DNA of 64,000 nucleotides, taken from positions 1 through 64,000 of the forward strand of contig JAEUGW010000032.1 of NCBI GenBank assembly GCA_016795565.1, written 5' to 3'. The position numbers were made by a program, and so were the translations under genes. Every line of letters begins with the position of its first letter. Positions within the stretch are counted from its first letter, which is position 1. This DNA is from Opitutaceae bacterium (GTDB lineage: Bacteria; Verrucomicrobiota; Verrucomicrobiia; Opitutales; Opitutaceae). The notes under the pieces were generated by a model. That model was given only the letters and a program-made list of their open reading frames with translations. It had not been told where the DNA came from and made no database searches. Shown in pieces: positions 18,406 through 27,211 of this stretch.

Positions 18406-20072
18406 AGCGCTGGTGGCTGGCCTGGCTGGCGCTGCCGGTGGCGCTGCCCGCCGGGCCGGCCCCCGGCCCGGGCGAAGGTCCGCGGCTGGCCGTGGTCATC
18501 GCGATCGACCAGTGCCGCGCGGACTACCTGGAGCGTTTCCGTCCGTGGTTTGTCGCGGGCGGGTTCCGGCGGCTGCTGGCCGGCGGGGCGGTTTTCACCG
18601 ACGCGCATCACCGCCATGCGCTGACGGCGACCGCGCCGGGCCATGCCACCATCAGCACCGGCGTGCACGCCGACATGCACGGCGTCATCGCCAACGAGTG
18701 GTTCGATCCCGTCGCGGGCCGGTGGGCGGGCTCGATCGAGGATCCGGCCGCGCCGCTGGTGGGCGCGGCCTCGTCGCCCGTCCGCCTGCCCGGCGGCGCA
18801 CTCGGGACCGATCTGACCGCGTCCCCGCGGCAGCTGCTCGCCGCCACCGTGGGCGACCAGCTGAAGCTGCGCCACGGCGCGGAGTCGCGGGTCATCGGCC
18901 TGGCGAACAAGGACCGGGGCGGCATCTTCCTGGCCGGCCGGCTGGCCGACGCCGTCTATTGGTTCCACCAGGGCCGGGTGGTCACCTCGCGGTATTATCG
19001 CGAGACGCTGCCCGCGTGGGTCGGGGACTTCAACGCGGCCGATCCGATCAACCGGCGCCACGGCCAGACCTGGGACCGGCTGCGGCCGCGCGAGATCTAC
19101 GATCAGGTGCAGGGCCCCGACGACGCGGCCGGGGAGGAATCGAGGCATGGCCTCGGCACGGTTTTCCCGCGCCGGATCGACGGCGGCCGGCCGGCACCCG
19201 ACGCCGAGTTTCACAACGCCTACCGGCTCGACCCGCACGGTTCCGAGGTGCTCGGGCGGCTGGCGCAGCGCGCCATCGTCGCCGAACAGCTCGGCCGCCG
19301 CGCGACGCCCGACCTGCTCTGCCTCGCCTTCTCCCAGCTCGACTACTGCGGCCACTCGTTCGGGCCGGACAGCCATGAGATCATGGATTCCGTGCTGCGG
19401 CTCGATGGAGCGCTGGCGGAGTTGTTCTCCTTCCTCGACGCCGAGGTGGGCGCGGGCCGCTGGGTCGCCGTGCTGACCTCGGATCATGGGGTGGCGCCGC
19501 TGCCGGAACGCGCGGCCGCCTTCGGGCGCGACCTGCCGTCCGGCCGCCTCGACTGGCCGGCGCTGACGCGCGCAGTGGAGGCCGCGCTCGGCGCGGCCTT
19601 CGGCGCGCCGTCCGGCGACACCGCCTGGACGGTCCGGGACAGTTACGGTTATCGGCTGATCCCCGCGACCTTGGCGGCCAAGGGGGTGGACGCCACAGCC
19701 GCCCGCCAGGTGGTGAAGGCGACCCTGCTCAAGTCTCCGCAGGTCGCCTGCGCGTGGACGCGCGACGAGTTGCTGGACGGCACGCTCACGGCCGGCGCCT
19801 GCCTGGCCGAATGGAGGCGGAGCTACCACGCCGGGCGCAGCCCGGACGTGGTTTGCTCGCCGCCGCCGTATTTCGTCGACCGTTCGCCGACCGGCTCCAA
19901 CCACGGCACGCCTTACGATTACGACACGCACATTCCGCTCGTGTGGTATGGCGCGGGCATCCCGCCCGGGGTGTGGGCCGGCCGCGTGGGCTCCGACGCG
20001 ATCGCGCCGACGCTGGCCCGGATCCTGGGCGTGCCCCGGCCGCCGGAGGCGCGGGCCGAACCGCTTTTCTGA
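18402..20072 (+). CDS. Exported alkaline-phosphatase-superfamily enzyme (PafA-like)
   Basis: A 556-residue exported hydrolase of the type I phosphodiesterase/alkaline phosphatase superfamily. The two-metal site can be read: AIDQCRADYLERF supplies the first Asp, the Thr just before APGHATISTG is the expected nucleophile, then LDYCGHSFGPDS, TSDHGVAPLPE (Asp-His pair) and SNHGTPYDYDTHIPLVWYG near residues about 505-523 (His). These are PafA-type motifs for phosphomonoester or diester cleavage; related members act on sulfated or phosphorylated glycans. It starts inside the stop of the previous gene and ends 2 bp before the MFS gene. Confidence 0.85.
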   Translation: MKRWWLAWLALPVALPAGPAPGPGEGPRLAVVIAIDQCRADYLERFRPWFVAGGFRRLLAGGAVFTDAHHRHALTATAPGHATISTGVHADMHGVIANEWFDPVAGRWAGSIEDPAAPLVGAASSPVRLPGGALGTDLTASPRQLLAATVGDQLKLRHGAESRVIGLANKDRGGIFLAGRLADAVYWFHQGRVVTSRYYRETLPAWVGDFNAADPINRRHGQTWDRLRPREIYDQVQGPDDAAGEESRHGLGTVFPRRIDGGRPAPDAEFHNAYRLDPHGSEVLGRLAQRAIVAEQLGRRATPDLLCLAFSQLDYCGHSFGPDSHEIMDSVLRLDGALAELFSFLDAEVGAGRWVAVLTSDHGVAPLPERAAAFGRDLPSGRLDWPALTRAVEAALGAAFGAPSGDTAWTVRDSYGYRLIPATLAAKGVDATAARQVVKATLLKSPQVACAWTRDELLDGTLTAGACLAEWRRSYHAGRSPDVVCSPPPYFVDRSPTGSNHGTPYDYDTHIPLVWYGAGIPPGVWAGRVGSDAIAPTLARILGVPRPPEARAEPLF

Positions 20073-20074
20073 TC

Positions 20075-21484
20075 ATGACGCCGCGCACCTACACGATCCT
20101 GCTGCTCTTCATCTCCGGCCTGGGCGGATTTCTCTACGGCTACGACATCGGCATCATCGGGGCGGCGCTGCTCTATCTCAACAAGACCATCGCGCTCACC
20201 GTCGCGCAGGAGTCGTTCGTGGTGGCGGCGGTGCTGGCGGGCGGCACGGTGTCGTCCCTCGCGGCCGGGGCGCTGGCGGATTACATCGGGCGCAAACGGC
20301 TGATGGTCGCCGCGGCGGTGGTCTTCGTCATCAGCGTGGTGCTCATCGTGGTGGCGCGGGACTTCGGCCCGCTGTTCGCCGGGCGCACCCTGCAGGGATT
20401 GAGCGCCGGCATGATCGCGGTGGTCATCCCGCTCTACCTCGCCGAGTCGCTGCCCGCGGCCATCCGCGGCCGCGGCACGGCGGCTTTCCAGCTTTTCCTG
20501 ACGATCGGCATCCTGGCCTCGATGGCCGTCGGCCGGCACTACACGGCGGAGGTCGAGGCGCTGGCGGTGACGGCGGCGCCGGCGGCCCTGACCGCGGCGC
20601 AGGACGGTGCCTGGCGGGCGATGTTTCTCTCCGCGTTGTGGCCGGGCCTGGTTTTCCTCGCCGGCTCGCTGCTGGTGACGGAGTCGCCGCGCTGGCTGCT
20701 CCGCCGCGGGCGGGCGGAGGAAGCCCGGGCGGCGCTCGCGCGCTCCCGGCCGGCGAACGAGACGGAGCGCGAGTTCGCCGAGATGCAGGTGGCGCAGGCC
20801 GCGGCCGCGGGGTCCGGGAACGGCGCGGCCGGCAGCCTGTGGCAACGGCGCTACCTTGTGCCCTTCCTGCTGGCCTGCATGGTGCTCGGGCTCACGCAGA
20901 CCACGGGCATCAACTCCATCCTGCAGTTCCTGGTCGTCATCCTGCAGCAGGCCGGGCTCGGCGCCGCCGAAGCCGCGGCCCAGGCGACCTGGGTGACCGC
21001 GGTCAACGTGGCCTTCACGGCCGTCGGCCTCGTGCTGGTGGACCGGATCGGCCGCAAGGCCCTGCTCAAGCTCGGCACGGGCGGCATCGCCGTCGCGCTG
21101 CTGGTGGGCGCCGGCGTGTTCTGGCGCATCCAGTCGGGAGTGGCGCCGGCCGGCCCGGCCACGGGCCTGGTGGTGACGGTCTGCCTGATGCTGTTCATGG
21201 CGGGCTTCGCCACCGGGCCGGGGGTGTGCGTGTGGCTGGCCCTGTCGGAGCTGATGCCGACGCGCATCCGCTCGCTCGGCATGGGCCTCGGGCTGCTGGT
21301 CAACCAGGGCATCTCGACCGCCATCGCGGCGATGTTCCTGCCCGTGGTGAAAAGCCACGGCTACGCGGCGATGTTCGCCTTCTGGGCCGGGTGCACCATC
21401 GCCTACTTCCTCGTCGCGGCGTTCTGGCTGCCGGAGACCAAGGGCCGGACGCTGGAGGAGATCGAGGCGGGGTTCGCGAAATGA
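20075..21484 (+). CDS. MFS sugar porter
   Basis: A 469-residue, 12-TM transporter of the sugar-porter family (MFS). Diagnostic motifs are all present: FGGFLYGYDIGIIGAAL-like TM1, ADYIGRKRLMV after TM2, ESPRWLLRRGR after TM6, QTTGINSILQF in TM7, DRIGRKALLK after TM8 and PETKGRTLEEIE at the C-terminus. The QTTGIN motif (commonly QQxxGIN) suggests hexose or pentose uptake with protons. It starts 2 bp after the phosphatase gene and overlaps the acyltransferase gene by 4 bp, within a coupled four-gene operon. Confidence 0.92.
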   Translation: MTPRTYTILLLFISGLGGFLYGYDIGIIGAALLYLNKTIALTVAQESFVVAAVLAGGTVSSLAAGALADYIGRKRLMVAAAVVFVISVVLIVVARDFGPLFAGRTLQGLSAGMIAVVIPLYLAESLPAAIRGRGTAAFQLFLTIGILASMAVGRHYTAEVEALAVTAAPAALTAAQDGAWRAMFLSALWPGLVFLAGSLLVTESPRWLLRRGRAEEARAALARSRPANETEREFAEMQVAQAAAAGSGNGAAGSLWQRRYLVPFLLACMVLGLTQTTGINSILQFLVVILQQAGLGAAEAAAQATWVTAVNVAFTAVGLVLVDRIGRKALLKLGTGGIAVALLVGAGVFWRIQSGVAPAGPATGLVVTVCLMLFMAGFATGPGVCVWLALSELMPTRIRSLGMGLGLLVNQGISTAIAAMFLPVVKSHGYAAMFAFWAGCTIAYFLVAAFWLPETKGRTLEEIEAGFAK

Positions 21485-22605
21485 GCGCACCGCCGGCCAA
21501 CCCGGTTCCGCCGCGGCTGGAGTCGCTCGATGCGCTGCGCGGGTTCACGATGTTCTGGATCGTGGGGGCGGACCATCTCGCCGCGGCGTTTCGCGGGCTG
21601 GACGGCGGTGCCGTCAGCCGGTTCCTGGGTTATCAGCTCGGACACGCCGACTGGGCCGGCTTCACGTTCTACGACCTGATCTTCCCGCTGTTCCTGTTCA
21701 TGGTCGGGGTGTCCGTCCCGCTCTCGCTCGACCGGATCGTGGCCCGCGAGGGACGGCCGGCCGCGTGGCGGCGCGTGTTCTGGCGCGGCGCGCTGATGTA
21801 TGCGCTCGGGGTGCTCTACTATGGCGGCATCGCGCAGGGCTGGGACCAGGTCCGCTGGGTCGGGGTGCTCCAGCGGCTGGCGGTTGTCTATGTGGCCGCA
21901 GGCCTGTTGCACCTGTCTTGCCGCCCCCGGACGATCGCCGCCGTCGCCGTCGCGCTGCTGGCCGGCTATTGGGCGCTGCTCACTTTCGTGCCGGTGCCCG
22001 GCGGCGCGGCGGGCGATTACACCCGTGGACACAACCTCGCCAACTGGATCGACGCGCACTGGCTGCCGGGCAAGGTCTGGTATGGCGACTATGATCCCGA
22101 GGGCCTGCTCAGCACGCTGCCGGCCATCGCCTCGGGTCTGATCGGTTTGTTTGCCGGCCGCTGGTTGCAAGCGCCCGGCCGCGCGCCCGGGGCAAAGCTG
22201 CGCGGCCTGGTGGTCGCGGGGGTGGCGCTGCTGGTGCTCGGCTATGCGTGGAGCGGGCAGTTCCCGCTGATCAAACGGATCTGGACCTCGTCCTACGCAC
22301 TCGTGGGCGGGGGCTGGAGCCTGCTGCTGCTGGCGGCGTTCCACGGGATAATCGACCTGCGCGGGGTGGCGCGTTGGGCGACACCCTTCGTCTGGATCGG
22401 CCGCAACGCGCTGTTGATCTACCTGGTGAGCCACCTCGTGGATTTCCGGGCGGTGTCGGCGTATTTTGTGGGCGGGCCGGTGGCTGCGGCGCTCGATGCG
22501 ATGTGGCCGGGACTCTCCGGCCTGGCGCTGGCGCTCACCAGCATCGTGCTCTGCACGGCGCTGTGCGGCTGGCTCCATGCCCGGAGGATATTCCTGCGCC
22601 TGTGA
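21481..22605 (+). CDS. HGSNAT-like (DUF5009-type) membrane acyltransferase
   Basis: A 374-residue integral membrane protein related to heparan-alpha-glucosaminide N-acetyltransferase. It starts with the family hallmark RLESLDALRGFTMFWIVG (residues about 12-29), followed by YDLIFPLFLFMVGVSVPLSL and GVLQRLAVVYV; about ten TMs follow. The usual catalytic His is probably that in IVGADHLA. Family members transfer acetyl groups to glucosamine-type sugars across the membrane; the substrate here is unknown. It is the last gene of the island's plus-strand operon and its stop abuts that of the convergent symporter gene. Confidence 0.85.
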   Translation: MSAPPANPVPPRLESLDALRGFTMFWIVGADHLAAAFRGLDGGAVSRFLGYQLGHADWAGFTFYDLIFPLFLFMVGVSVPLSLDRIVAREGRPAAWRRVFWRGALMYALGVLYYGGIAQGWDQVRWVGVLQRLAVVYVAAGLLHLSCRPRTIAAVAVALLAGYWALLTFVPVPGGAAGDYTRGHNLANWIDAHWLPGKVWYGDYDPEGLLSTLPAIASGLIGLFAGRWLQAPGRAPGAKLRGLVVAGVALLVLGYAWSGQFPLIKRIWTSSYALVGGGWSLLLLAAFHGIIDLRGVARWATPFVWIGRNALLIYLVSHLVDFRAVSAYFVGGPVAAALDAMWPGLSGLALALTSIVLCTALCGWLHARRIFLRL

Positions 22606-24630
22606 TCAGCCGGCGGCCCAGCGCAGCAGCAACCAGAACGTCAGGATGATGGTGCCCGAGGTGGCGCAGCAGCCGAGGAAGCCGAGCGTGTCCACGCGGT
22701 CCCACTTGCAGAATTCCCAGGCGGAACCGGCGCCGAACAGCTTGGTGCGGTCGAAGCGGCCGGGCTCGCGCCGGGTCTCCGCCATCGCAGCCGCCTCGAG
22801 CTCGGGCGTGGCGCCGACCGGCGTCTTCATCTTGCCGAAGAACTGGTCGAGGCGCGCGCGGTCGGGCGGGCGCGTGAACAGGCTGACGAGCAGCAGCACG
22901 GCGAAGGGGAAGAAGCCGTCGAAGAGAAATTGCGCCGTCTCGCGGCCGGCCGGGGTGAGCCGCGCCGGGTCGAGGCCGAGCCGGGCGAGGGCGTAGCACT
23001 CGAAGTTGAACCGGCCGCGACCCTCGAGCGGGCTGGCCGGGTCGTCGGGGTTGATGCGCACGACCTGCTTGAAGTAGACGGGCACGGGTTTGCCGGATGC
23101 GTCCGCGACGGTGGCCACGAGGGCCGGGTGCCGGGCGATGCCCGGGAAGCGCGCGGCGGCGAGCGGCGCGATCAGGATGGCGAAGGCGGTGAGGGCGACG
23201 GAGGCCCAGACCGCGGGCACGGTCAGGCGGCGCCAGAAGAACATGAGGATGACGGCGGCGCCGAAGGGGATGTTCACCGTCAGCACCAGCTTGATGAGGG
23301 TCTCGATGTCGTTCATCGCCTCGGCGGAGATGACGCCGAGGACGAGCACGGCGAAGATGGTCCAGCGGGCGGCGCGCACGGACTCCGCCGGCGTGGTCTG
23401 CGGGCGGAGGTGGCGCCAGAAGTTGCGCACGAAGAGCGAGGCGATGGCCAGGGCCTTGGCGGCGAGGGTGGACATCGTGCCGGCGAGGATGCCGGCGAGC
23501 ATCAGGCCGATGAACCCGGGGCCGAGGAGCCGGTTGGTCATCACGCCCCAGGCGGCGTCGGGATCGGCCAGGCCGTTGGGGCCGAACAGCGCGATGGCGA
23601 TCAGGCCGGCGAAGGCCCAGAGCACGATCATGACGCGCTTCATGTAGGCGCCGGCCACACCGCCGAAGCGCGCCGCGAACTCGTCCTTGGCCGAGCCGTA
23701 GATGCCCATGTTGTGGCTCAGGCCGTGGATCTGCACGAGACTGGCGAAGAGCACGGCGAAGATGAACAACGGCGAGCCGCCGCCCCCGCCGAAGAGGTCG
23801 AACATTTCCCGGGGCACGCGCCGGCCCAGTTCGTCCCAGCCGCCGATGGCGGCGAGACCGGTGGGCAGCAGGAGCACGGAGAACACGATGATGAGCACGC
23901 CCTGCAGCGCCTCGTTGAGCGCGGCCGCGGCCATGCCGCCCAGGATCATGTAGGCGCCGATGACGACGGCGAAGCCGAGGTAGAAGGGCAGCGAGGGCAG
24001 CACGGTGATGTAGCTGTGCAGCTCGCCGCGGGCATGGCGGTCGCGCAGGGCGTCGAGCGCCGGGCGGTCTTCCGCCGGCAGCGTGCCGGCGGCGACCCGG
24101 GCCTCGAGGCGCTTGAGGGCGGCGTAGCCTTCCACGGAGGCGCGGTCGGCGGCCGTCCATTCGGTCTCGGGCTTGAGCGTGATGGAGGAGGCGATCTTGT
24201 AGGCGACGAAATTGCCGAAGCCGAGCAGGGCGCAGGCGACGCCGACCTGGAAGAGCGCGTAGAAGCGGCTGAGCCACAGGCTGCCGAGCCGGTCCTCGAA
24301 CAGGTCCGCCAGGGTCACGAGGCGGACGCGCCGGAACCAGGTGTTCATGAACCAGAAATAGGGGTTCATGAACACGGTCTGGAAGGCGAACCAGACCCCG
24401 GTCACGCCGCGCTGGAGCACGAGGCTGGCGGTGCTGACGGCGCCCTGCGGCTCGGTGGCGTTGCCGAAGCTGAGGAAGAACTGGTAGAGTTTGCCCAGCT
24501 TCCGGCCGGCGAGAAAGAAACCCTCCTCGCTGGCGGTCTGGTGCGAGCTGCGCCAGCCGAACCAGATGACGGTGCCGAGGTAGGCGAGGATGACAGCCAC
24601 ATCGAGGACGTGGAAGGGACCGAGTAGCAT
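22606..24630 (-). CDS. Sodium:solute symporter (SSS family)
   Basis: A 674-residue SSS-family transporter with about 14 hydrophobic segments. Typical features: GWRSSHQTASEEGFFLAGRK after TM1, GNATEPQGAVS in the sodium-site region, GAYMILGGMAAAALNEALQG and LAGILAGTMSTLAAKALAIAS in TM8, whose Ser/Thr pattern is that of the Na2 site. Two hydrophilic insertions (about residues 155-200 and 500-590) make it longer than the usual 500-550. Being in the island it may carry a sugar or a sugar acid. Start 24630 precedes TM1 directly; the promoter region with the second LacI-type operator lies upstream. Confidence 0.88.
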   Translation of the reverse strand: MLLGPFHVLDVAVILAYLGTVIWFGWRSSHQTASEEGFFLAGRKLGKLYQFFLSFGNATEPQGAVSTASLVLQRGVTGVWFAFQTVFMNPYFWFMNTWFRRVRLVTLADLFEDRLGSLWLSRFYALFQVGVACALLGFGNFVAYKIASSITLKPETEWTAADRASVEGYAALKRLEARVAAGTLPAEDRPALDALRDRHARGELHSYITVLPSLPFYLGFAVVIGAYMILGGMAAAALNEALQGVLIIVFSVLLLPTGLAAIGGWDELGRRVPREMFDLFGGGGGSPLFIFAVLFASLVQIHGLSHNMGIYGSAKDEFAARFGGVAGAYMKRVMIVLWAFAGLIAIALFGPNGLADPDAAWGVMTNRLLGPGFIGLMLAGILAGTMSTLAAKALAIASLFVRNFWRHLRPQTTPAESVRAARWTIFAVLVLGVISAEAMNDIETLIKLVLTVNIPFGAAVILMFFWRRLTVPAVWASVALTAFAILIAPLAAARFPGIARHPALVATVADASGKPVPVYFKQVVRINPDDPASPLEGRGRFNFECYALARLGLDPARLTPAGRETAQFLFDGFFPFAVLLLVSLFTRPPDRARLDQFFGKMKTPVGATPELEAAAMAETRREPGRFDRTKLFGAGSAWEFCKWDRVDTLGFLGCCATSGTIILTFWLLLRWAAG

Positions 24631-24714
24631 GGGGTGGCGGGATTGGGGGCGCCGGCGCGCCGGGGCACGCAAGACGTAGCAGCCGCGGGTGGCGCCGCAA
24701 ATGACAATCTAATC

Positions 24715-24723
24715 TAACTGTTA
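24715..24723. promoter_or_regulatory. Candidate LacI-family operator (copy 2)
   Basis: TAACTGTTA, preceded by CTAATC, lies in the 203-bp region between the divergent symporter and oxidoreductase genes. It shares TAAC-N-GTTA with the site at 14305-14313, and reading the other strand the match extends to TAAC-N-GTTAGA. The rest of this intergenic region shows no gene. Confidence 0.45.
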
Positions 24724-24833
24724 CCTCCGCGGACCGTTGAAGCGACCGGCGTCCGGCGGATGCTGCATCCGTCCATGCAATCCCCACCCCGTCAGCCTCC
24801 GGGCCGCACGCGATCCCGCCCGGAGGCCTGGTC

Positions 24834-26030
24834 ATGAGCGTCCCCCGCACCGTTCTCGTCGGCATTGGCGGCTATGGCCGCGTGCACCTGCGGCACCTGC
24901 TGGATTTCCATCGGCGCGGGGAGCTGGTCCTTGCCGCCGCCGTGGTGTTCCCCCCTGAACCGGAGGCCACGGTGCTGGCGGAACTGCGGGCCGCCGGCTG
25001 CGAGATGCTGGACAGCTTCGAGGCGCTGTTGACCGCGCAGCCGCGGTTGCGGCTGGAGTTCGCCGTCGTGCCGACGCCCATCCACCTGCATGCGCGCATG
25101 ACCGTCGCCCTGCTGCGCGCCGGTCTGGATGTGCTGATCGAGAAACCGCTGGCGGCCGCCAGCGGCGAGGCGGCGGACATCGCGGTCACCGCCCGCACCA
25201 CCGGCCGGAGGGTCGCCGTGGGATTCCAATACCTGCACGCGCCCGAGGTCCGGGCGCTCAAACAGCGGCTGCTGGCGGGCGCCATCGGTCCGCTCCGCCG
25301 GCTGGTCGTGCACGCAGCCTGGCCGCGTAGCCATGACTACTACACGCGCAACGCCTGGGCCGGCCGGCTGCGGCTCGGGGAGGACTGGGTGCTCGACTCA
25401 CCCGTGAGCAACGCGATGTCCCACTTTTTCATGGTGATGCTGTTTCTCGCCGGGGGCGGCGCGGGCGGGCTGGCGGAGCCGGTGCGACTGCAGGCCGAGC
25501 TTTACCGGGCGCAGGCCATCGAATCCTTCGACACGGCCGTGCTGCGACTGGCCACGGAAGCCGGTGTGCGGCTGGATTTCTACGGGACGCACAGTTCGCG
25601 CGAGATCCGCCCGCCCACGCTGCGCATCACCGGGGAGCAGGGGGAGGCCGAGTGGGTGCAGGACAGCCACGCGCGGCTGGCCGGCCAGGCCGGCCAGTGG
25701 GAACAGGCGGCCGCGCCCGAACCGGACACGCGCGAGCGCATGTTGCGCGACGTGCTCGCCCGCCGCCGCGACGGAGCCACCCTGGTTTGCACCCCGGAGA
25801 TGGCCGCGATCCATGTGCGGTGCATCACCCGGCTCCACGAGGCCGGATCCATCCTGGCAGTGCCGCCGGCGGAGCTGGCGCGCCACCACCGCGACGCGGC
25901 AACCTTCACCTATGTCCGGGGTTTGGACGAGCAGTTGTGGAACGCGGCGCATGCCGGCACCAGCCTCGCGGAGGCGGGGGCGGCCTGGGCGCGGCCGCCC
26001 GGTGCACCCGTGCCATTCAAGTCGTGCTGA
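24834..26030 (+). CDS. Gfo/Idh/MocA-family oxidoreductase
   Basis: A 398-residue NAD(P)-dependent oxidoreductase. The Rossmann fingerprint is TVLVGIGGYGRVHLRHL (residues about 6-22), the conserved VIEKPLAA (EKP motif, about residue 103) binds the nicotinamide and catalytic Lys, and the C-terminal alpha/beta domain begins near SHDYYTRNAWAGRLRLGEDW. The family oxidises or epimerises sugars and cyclitols in the cytoplasm. It is the rightmost island gene; its stop is 11 bp before the right direct repeat. Confidence 0.88.
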   Translation: MSVPRTVLVGIGGYGRVHLRHLLDFHRRGELVLAAAVVFPPEPEATVLAELRAAGCEMLDSFEALLTAQPRLRLEFAVVPTPIHLHARMTVALLRAGLDVLIEKPLAAASGEAADIAVTARTTGRRVAVGFQYLHAPEVRALKQRLLAGAIGPLRRLVVHAAWPRSHDYYTRNAWAGRLRLGEDWVLDSPVSNAMSHFFMVMLFLAGGGAGGLAEPVRLQAELYRAQAIESFDTAVLRLATEAGVRLDFYGTHSSREIRPPTLRITGEQGEAEWVQDSHARLAGQAGQWEQAAAPEPDTRERMLRDVLARRRDGATLVCTPEMAAIHVRCITRLHEAGSILAVPPAELARHHRDAATFTYVRGLDEQLWNAAHAGTSLAEAGAAWARPPGAPVPFKSC

Positions 26031-26040
26031 GGCGCGTCCC

Positions 26041-26123
26041 CGCCGGCGCGGCCTGATCAGCCGAGGCCGTTGCGCAGGCACCAGCGCACGAGCGTCGGCA
26101 CATCGTGCAGGCCGAGCTTGGCG
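26041..26123. repeat. Direct repeat DR1-right (83 bp)
   Basis: Matches 13162-13244 at 81 of 83 positions. Here the first 16 bp copy the histidine kinase 3' end (including its TGA at 26054-26056) without the rest of the gene, and the remaining 67 bp are the genuine 3' end of the response regulator. Confidence 0.9.
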
Positions 26124-26713
26124 AGGATCCGCGCCCGGTGCTTCTCCACTGTGCGCGGGCTGAGTCCGAGCTGGCTGGCGACCTCCTTCGACACCAGGCC
26201 CCGCGCGACGAGGCGGACGACCTCCTGCTCGCGCTCGGAGAGGATGTCGGCGCCGCAGCGGGGCAGGGCGGGTTCGCTGGCCAGCGACGAGGGCACGGGC
26301 GGCGGCACGGTGGCCGAGAAAAACATCCCGCCGTCGAGCACGCATTGCACGGCGCGGTCGATCTGCTCCAGCGGCGAGTTCTTGTCCACGAAGCCGGCGA
26401 CGCCGAGCGCGAGCAACTCGGCCGGCAGCCGGGCCTCGGGGTGGCCGGTCAGCATCACGACGCGGGTGGTGCTGCCCTGTTGCCGCAGCTCGCGCACGAG
26501 GTCGCGCCCGTCCATGTCGCGCAGGTAGAGATCGGCGATCAGCAGGTCGGGCGGCGCGGCGAGGCAGGCGGCGAGGGCGTCGCGCCCGTCGCCAAAATCG
26601 AGCAGCGACTGCGGCTGGAAGCGGCGCTGCAGCGCGTCCTTCAACAGGCCGCGAAACGTCGCGGTGTCGTCAACCAGGACAAAGCGCAGAGGGGCGGCGG
26701 CGAGGGCGGACAT
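26057..26713 (-). CDS. NarL/FixJ-type response regulator
   Basis: A 218-residue regulator. The receiver domain (residues about 10-125) has the acidic pair in FVLVDDTATFRGLL, the phospho-acceptor Asp in LLIADLYLRDMDG, the Thr of VMLTGHPEA and the Lys of FVDKNSPLEQ. The LuxR-type DNA-binding domain (about 155-215) reads ILSEREQEVVRLVARGLVSK then ASQLGLSPRTVEKHRARI. Its 3' end is duplicated at 13178-13244 beside the TPR histidine kinase, so that kinase is its likely partner, now 12.9 kb away. Start 26713 is the ATG of SALAAAPLRFVLVDD; an upstream in-frame start would add 11 residues. Confidence 0.9.
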   Translation of the reverse strand: MSALAAAPLRFVLVDDTATFRGLLKDALQRRFQPQSLLDFGDGRDALAACLAAPPDLLIADLYLRDMDGRDLVRELRQQGSTTRVVMLTGHPEARLPAELLALGVAGFVDKNSPLEQIDRAVQCVLDGGMFFSATVPPPVPSSLASEPALPRCGADILSEREQEVVRLVARGLVSKEVASQLGLSPRTVEKHRARILAKLGLHDVPTLVRWCLRNGLG

Positions 26714-26887
26714 GACCGGGTTGAGCACACGGAAGTCCCCGCCCACTGCAAGACCGGGCTGGCGGCGGATTCGCAGCCGGATTCCAGTGCCCTGCGCATC
26801 CCTACAGCCGGCGAGAGAATACGGCCCGGGCGATCTAGACCAAACCAGGCGATAGCACCTAGCGGCCCGCCCCCGTCGGGTTGCCGA

Positions 26888-27211
26888 TCAGCTCGCGATC
26901 AGCACCTCGGGATGTCGGCGCGCGATATCGAGCAGCCGGAGGGCGGCACCCGTCGGCTTGCGCCGGCCACGCTCCCAACTGGCCGCCGTGACCGATGGTA
27001 TGTTCATCATGGCGGCGAATACCGGCTGGCTGACGTTAAGCCTTTTACGGATGGCTCGGACCTGCGCGGGCGTTACCGACTTGACCGGCCTCGGCAAGGG
27101 CAGGGTCTTCGTGCGAAGGGTCAGCTTTTCTTTGCCGGTCAGGTGCCCCGCAAACGTTTCGGCGCTGCGGACCAAATCCTCGGCGTTGAATTCAATGTCC
27201 TTGGTTTTCAT
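26888..27211 (-). CDS. HigA-like XRE antitoxin
   Basis: A 107-residue protein whose C-terminal half is an XRE/Cro helix-turn-helix (VTPAQVRAIRKRLNVSQPVF, then MMNIPSVTAASWERGRRKPT, residues about 46-87). Antitoxins of the HigA type neutralise a RelE-fold mRNase and repress their own operon. The gene starts inside the 3' end of the upstream toxin gene (20-bp overlap), the toxin-first order of HigBA systems. GC content here is visibly lower than in the surrounding genes, suggesting acquisition. The region 26714-26887 shows no further gene. Confidence 0.85.
   Translation of the reverse strand: MKTKDIEFNAEDLVRSAETFAGHLTGKEKLTLRTKTLPLPRPVKSVTPAQVRAIRKRLNVSQPVFAAMMNIPSVTAASWERGRRKPTGAALRLLDIARRHPEVLIAS

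Larger units (their letters stand above)
13162..26123. mobile_element. Genomic island carrying a glycan-type utilisation locus, bounded by 83-bp direct repeats
   Basis: The segment between the two DR1 copies spans 12.8 kb and holds eight genes: LacI regulator, TonB receptor, uncharacterised secreted protein, alkaline-phosphatase-superfamily enzyme, MFS porter, HGSNAT-like acyltransferase, sodium symporter and Gfo/Idh oxidoreductase. Collapsing the repeat would place the kinase stop (TGA) directly against the response-regulator stop, restoring a convergent two-component pair. No integrase or transposase is inside. The offset between copies is 12,879 bp. Integration of a circular molecule through a short homologous stretch, or duplication during repair, would explain the structure; the mechanism is inference. 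Confidence 0.75.

Noticed and set aside
22603..22608. The TGATCA junction between the acyltransferase and symporter genes as a third insertion-type repeat
   Set aside because: It shares only the abutting stop codons with the kinase/regulator junction; no direct repeat or stranded gene end is present.
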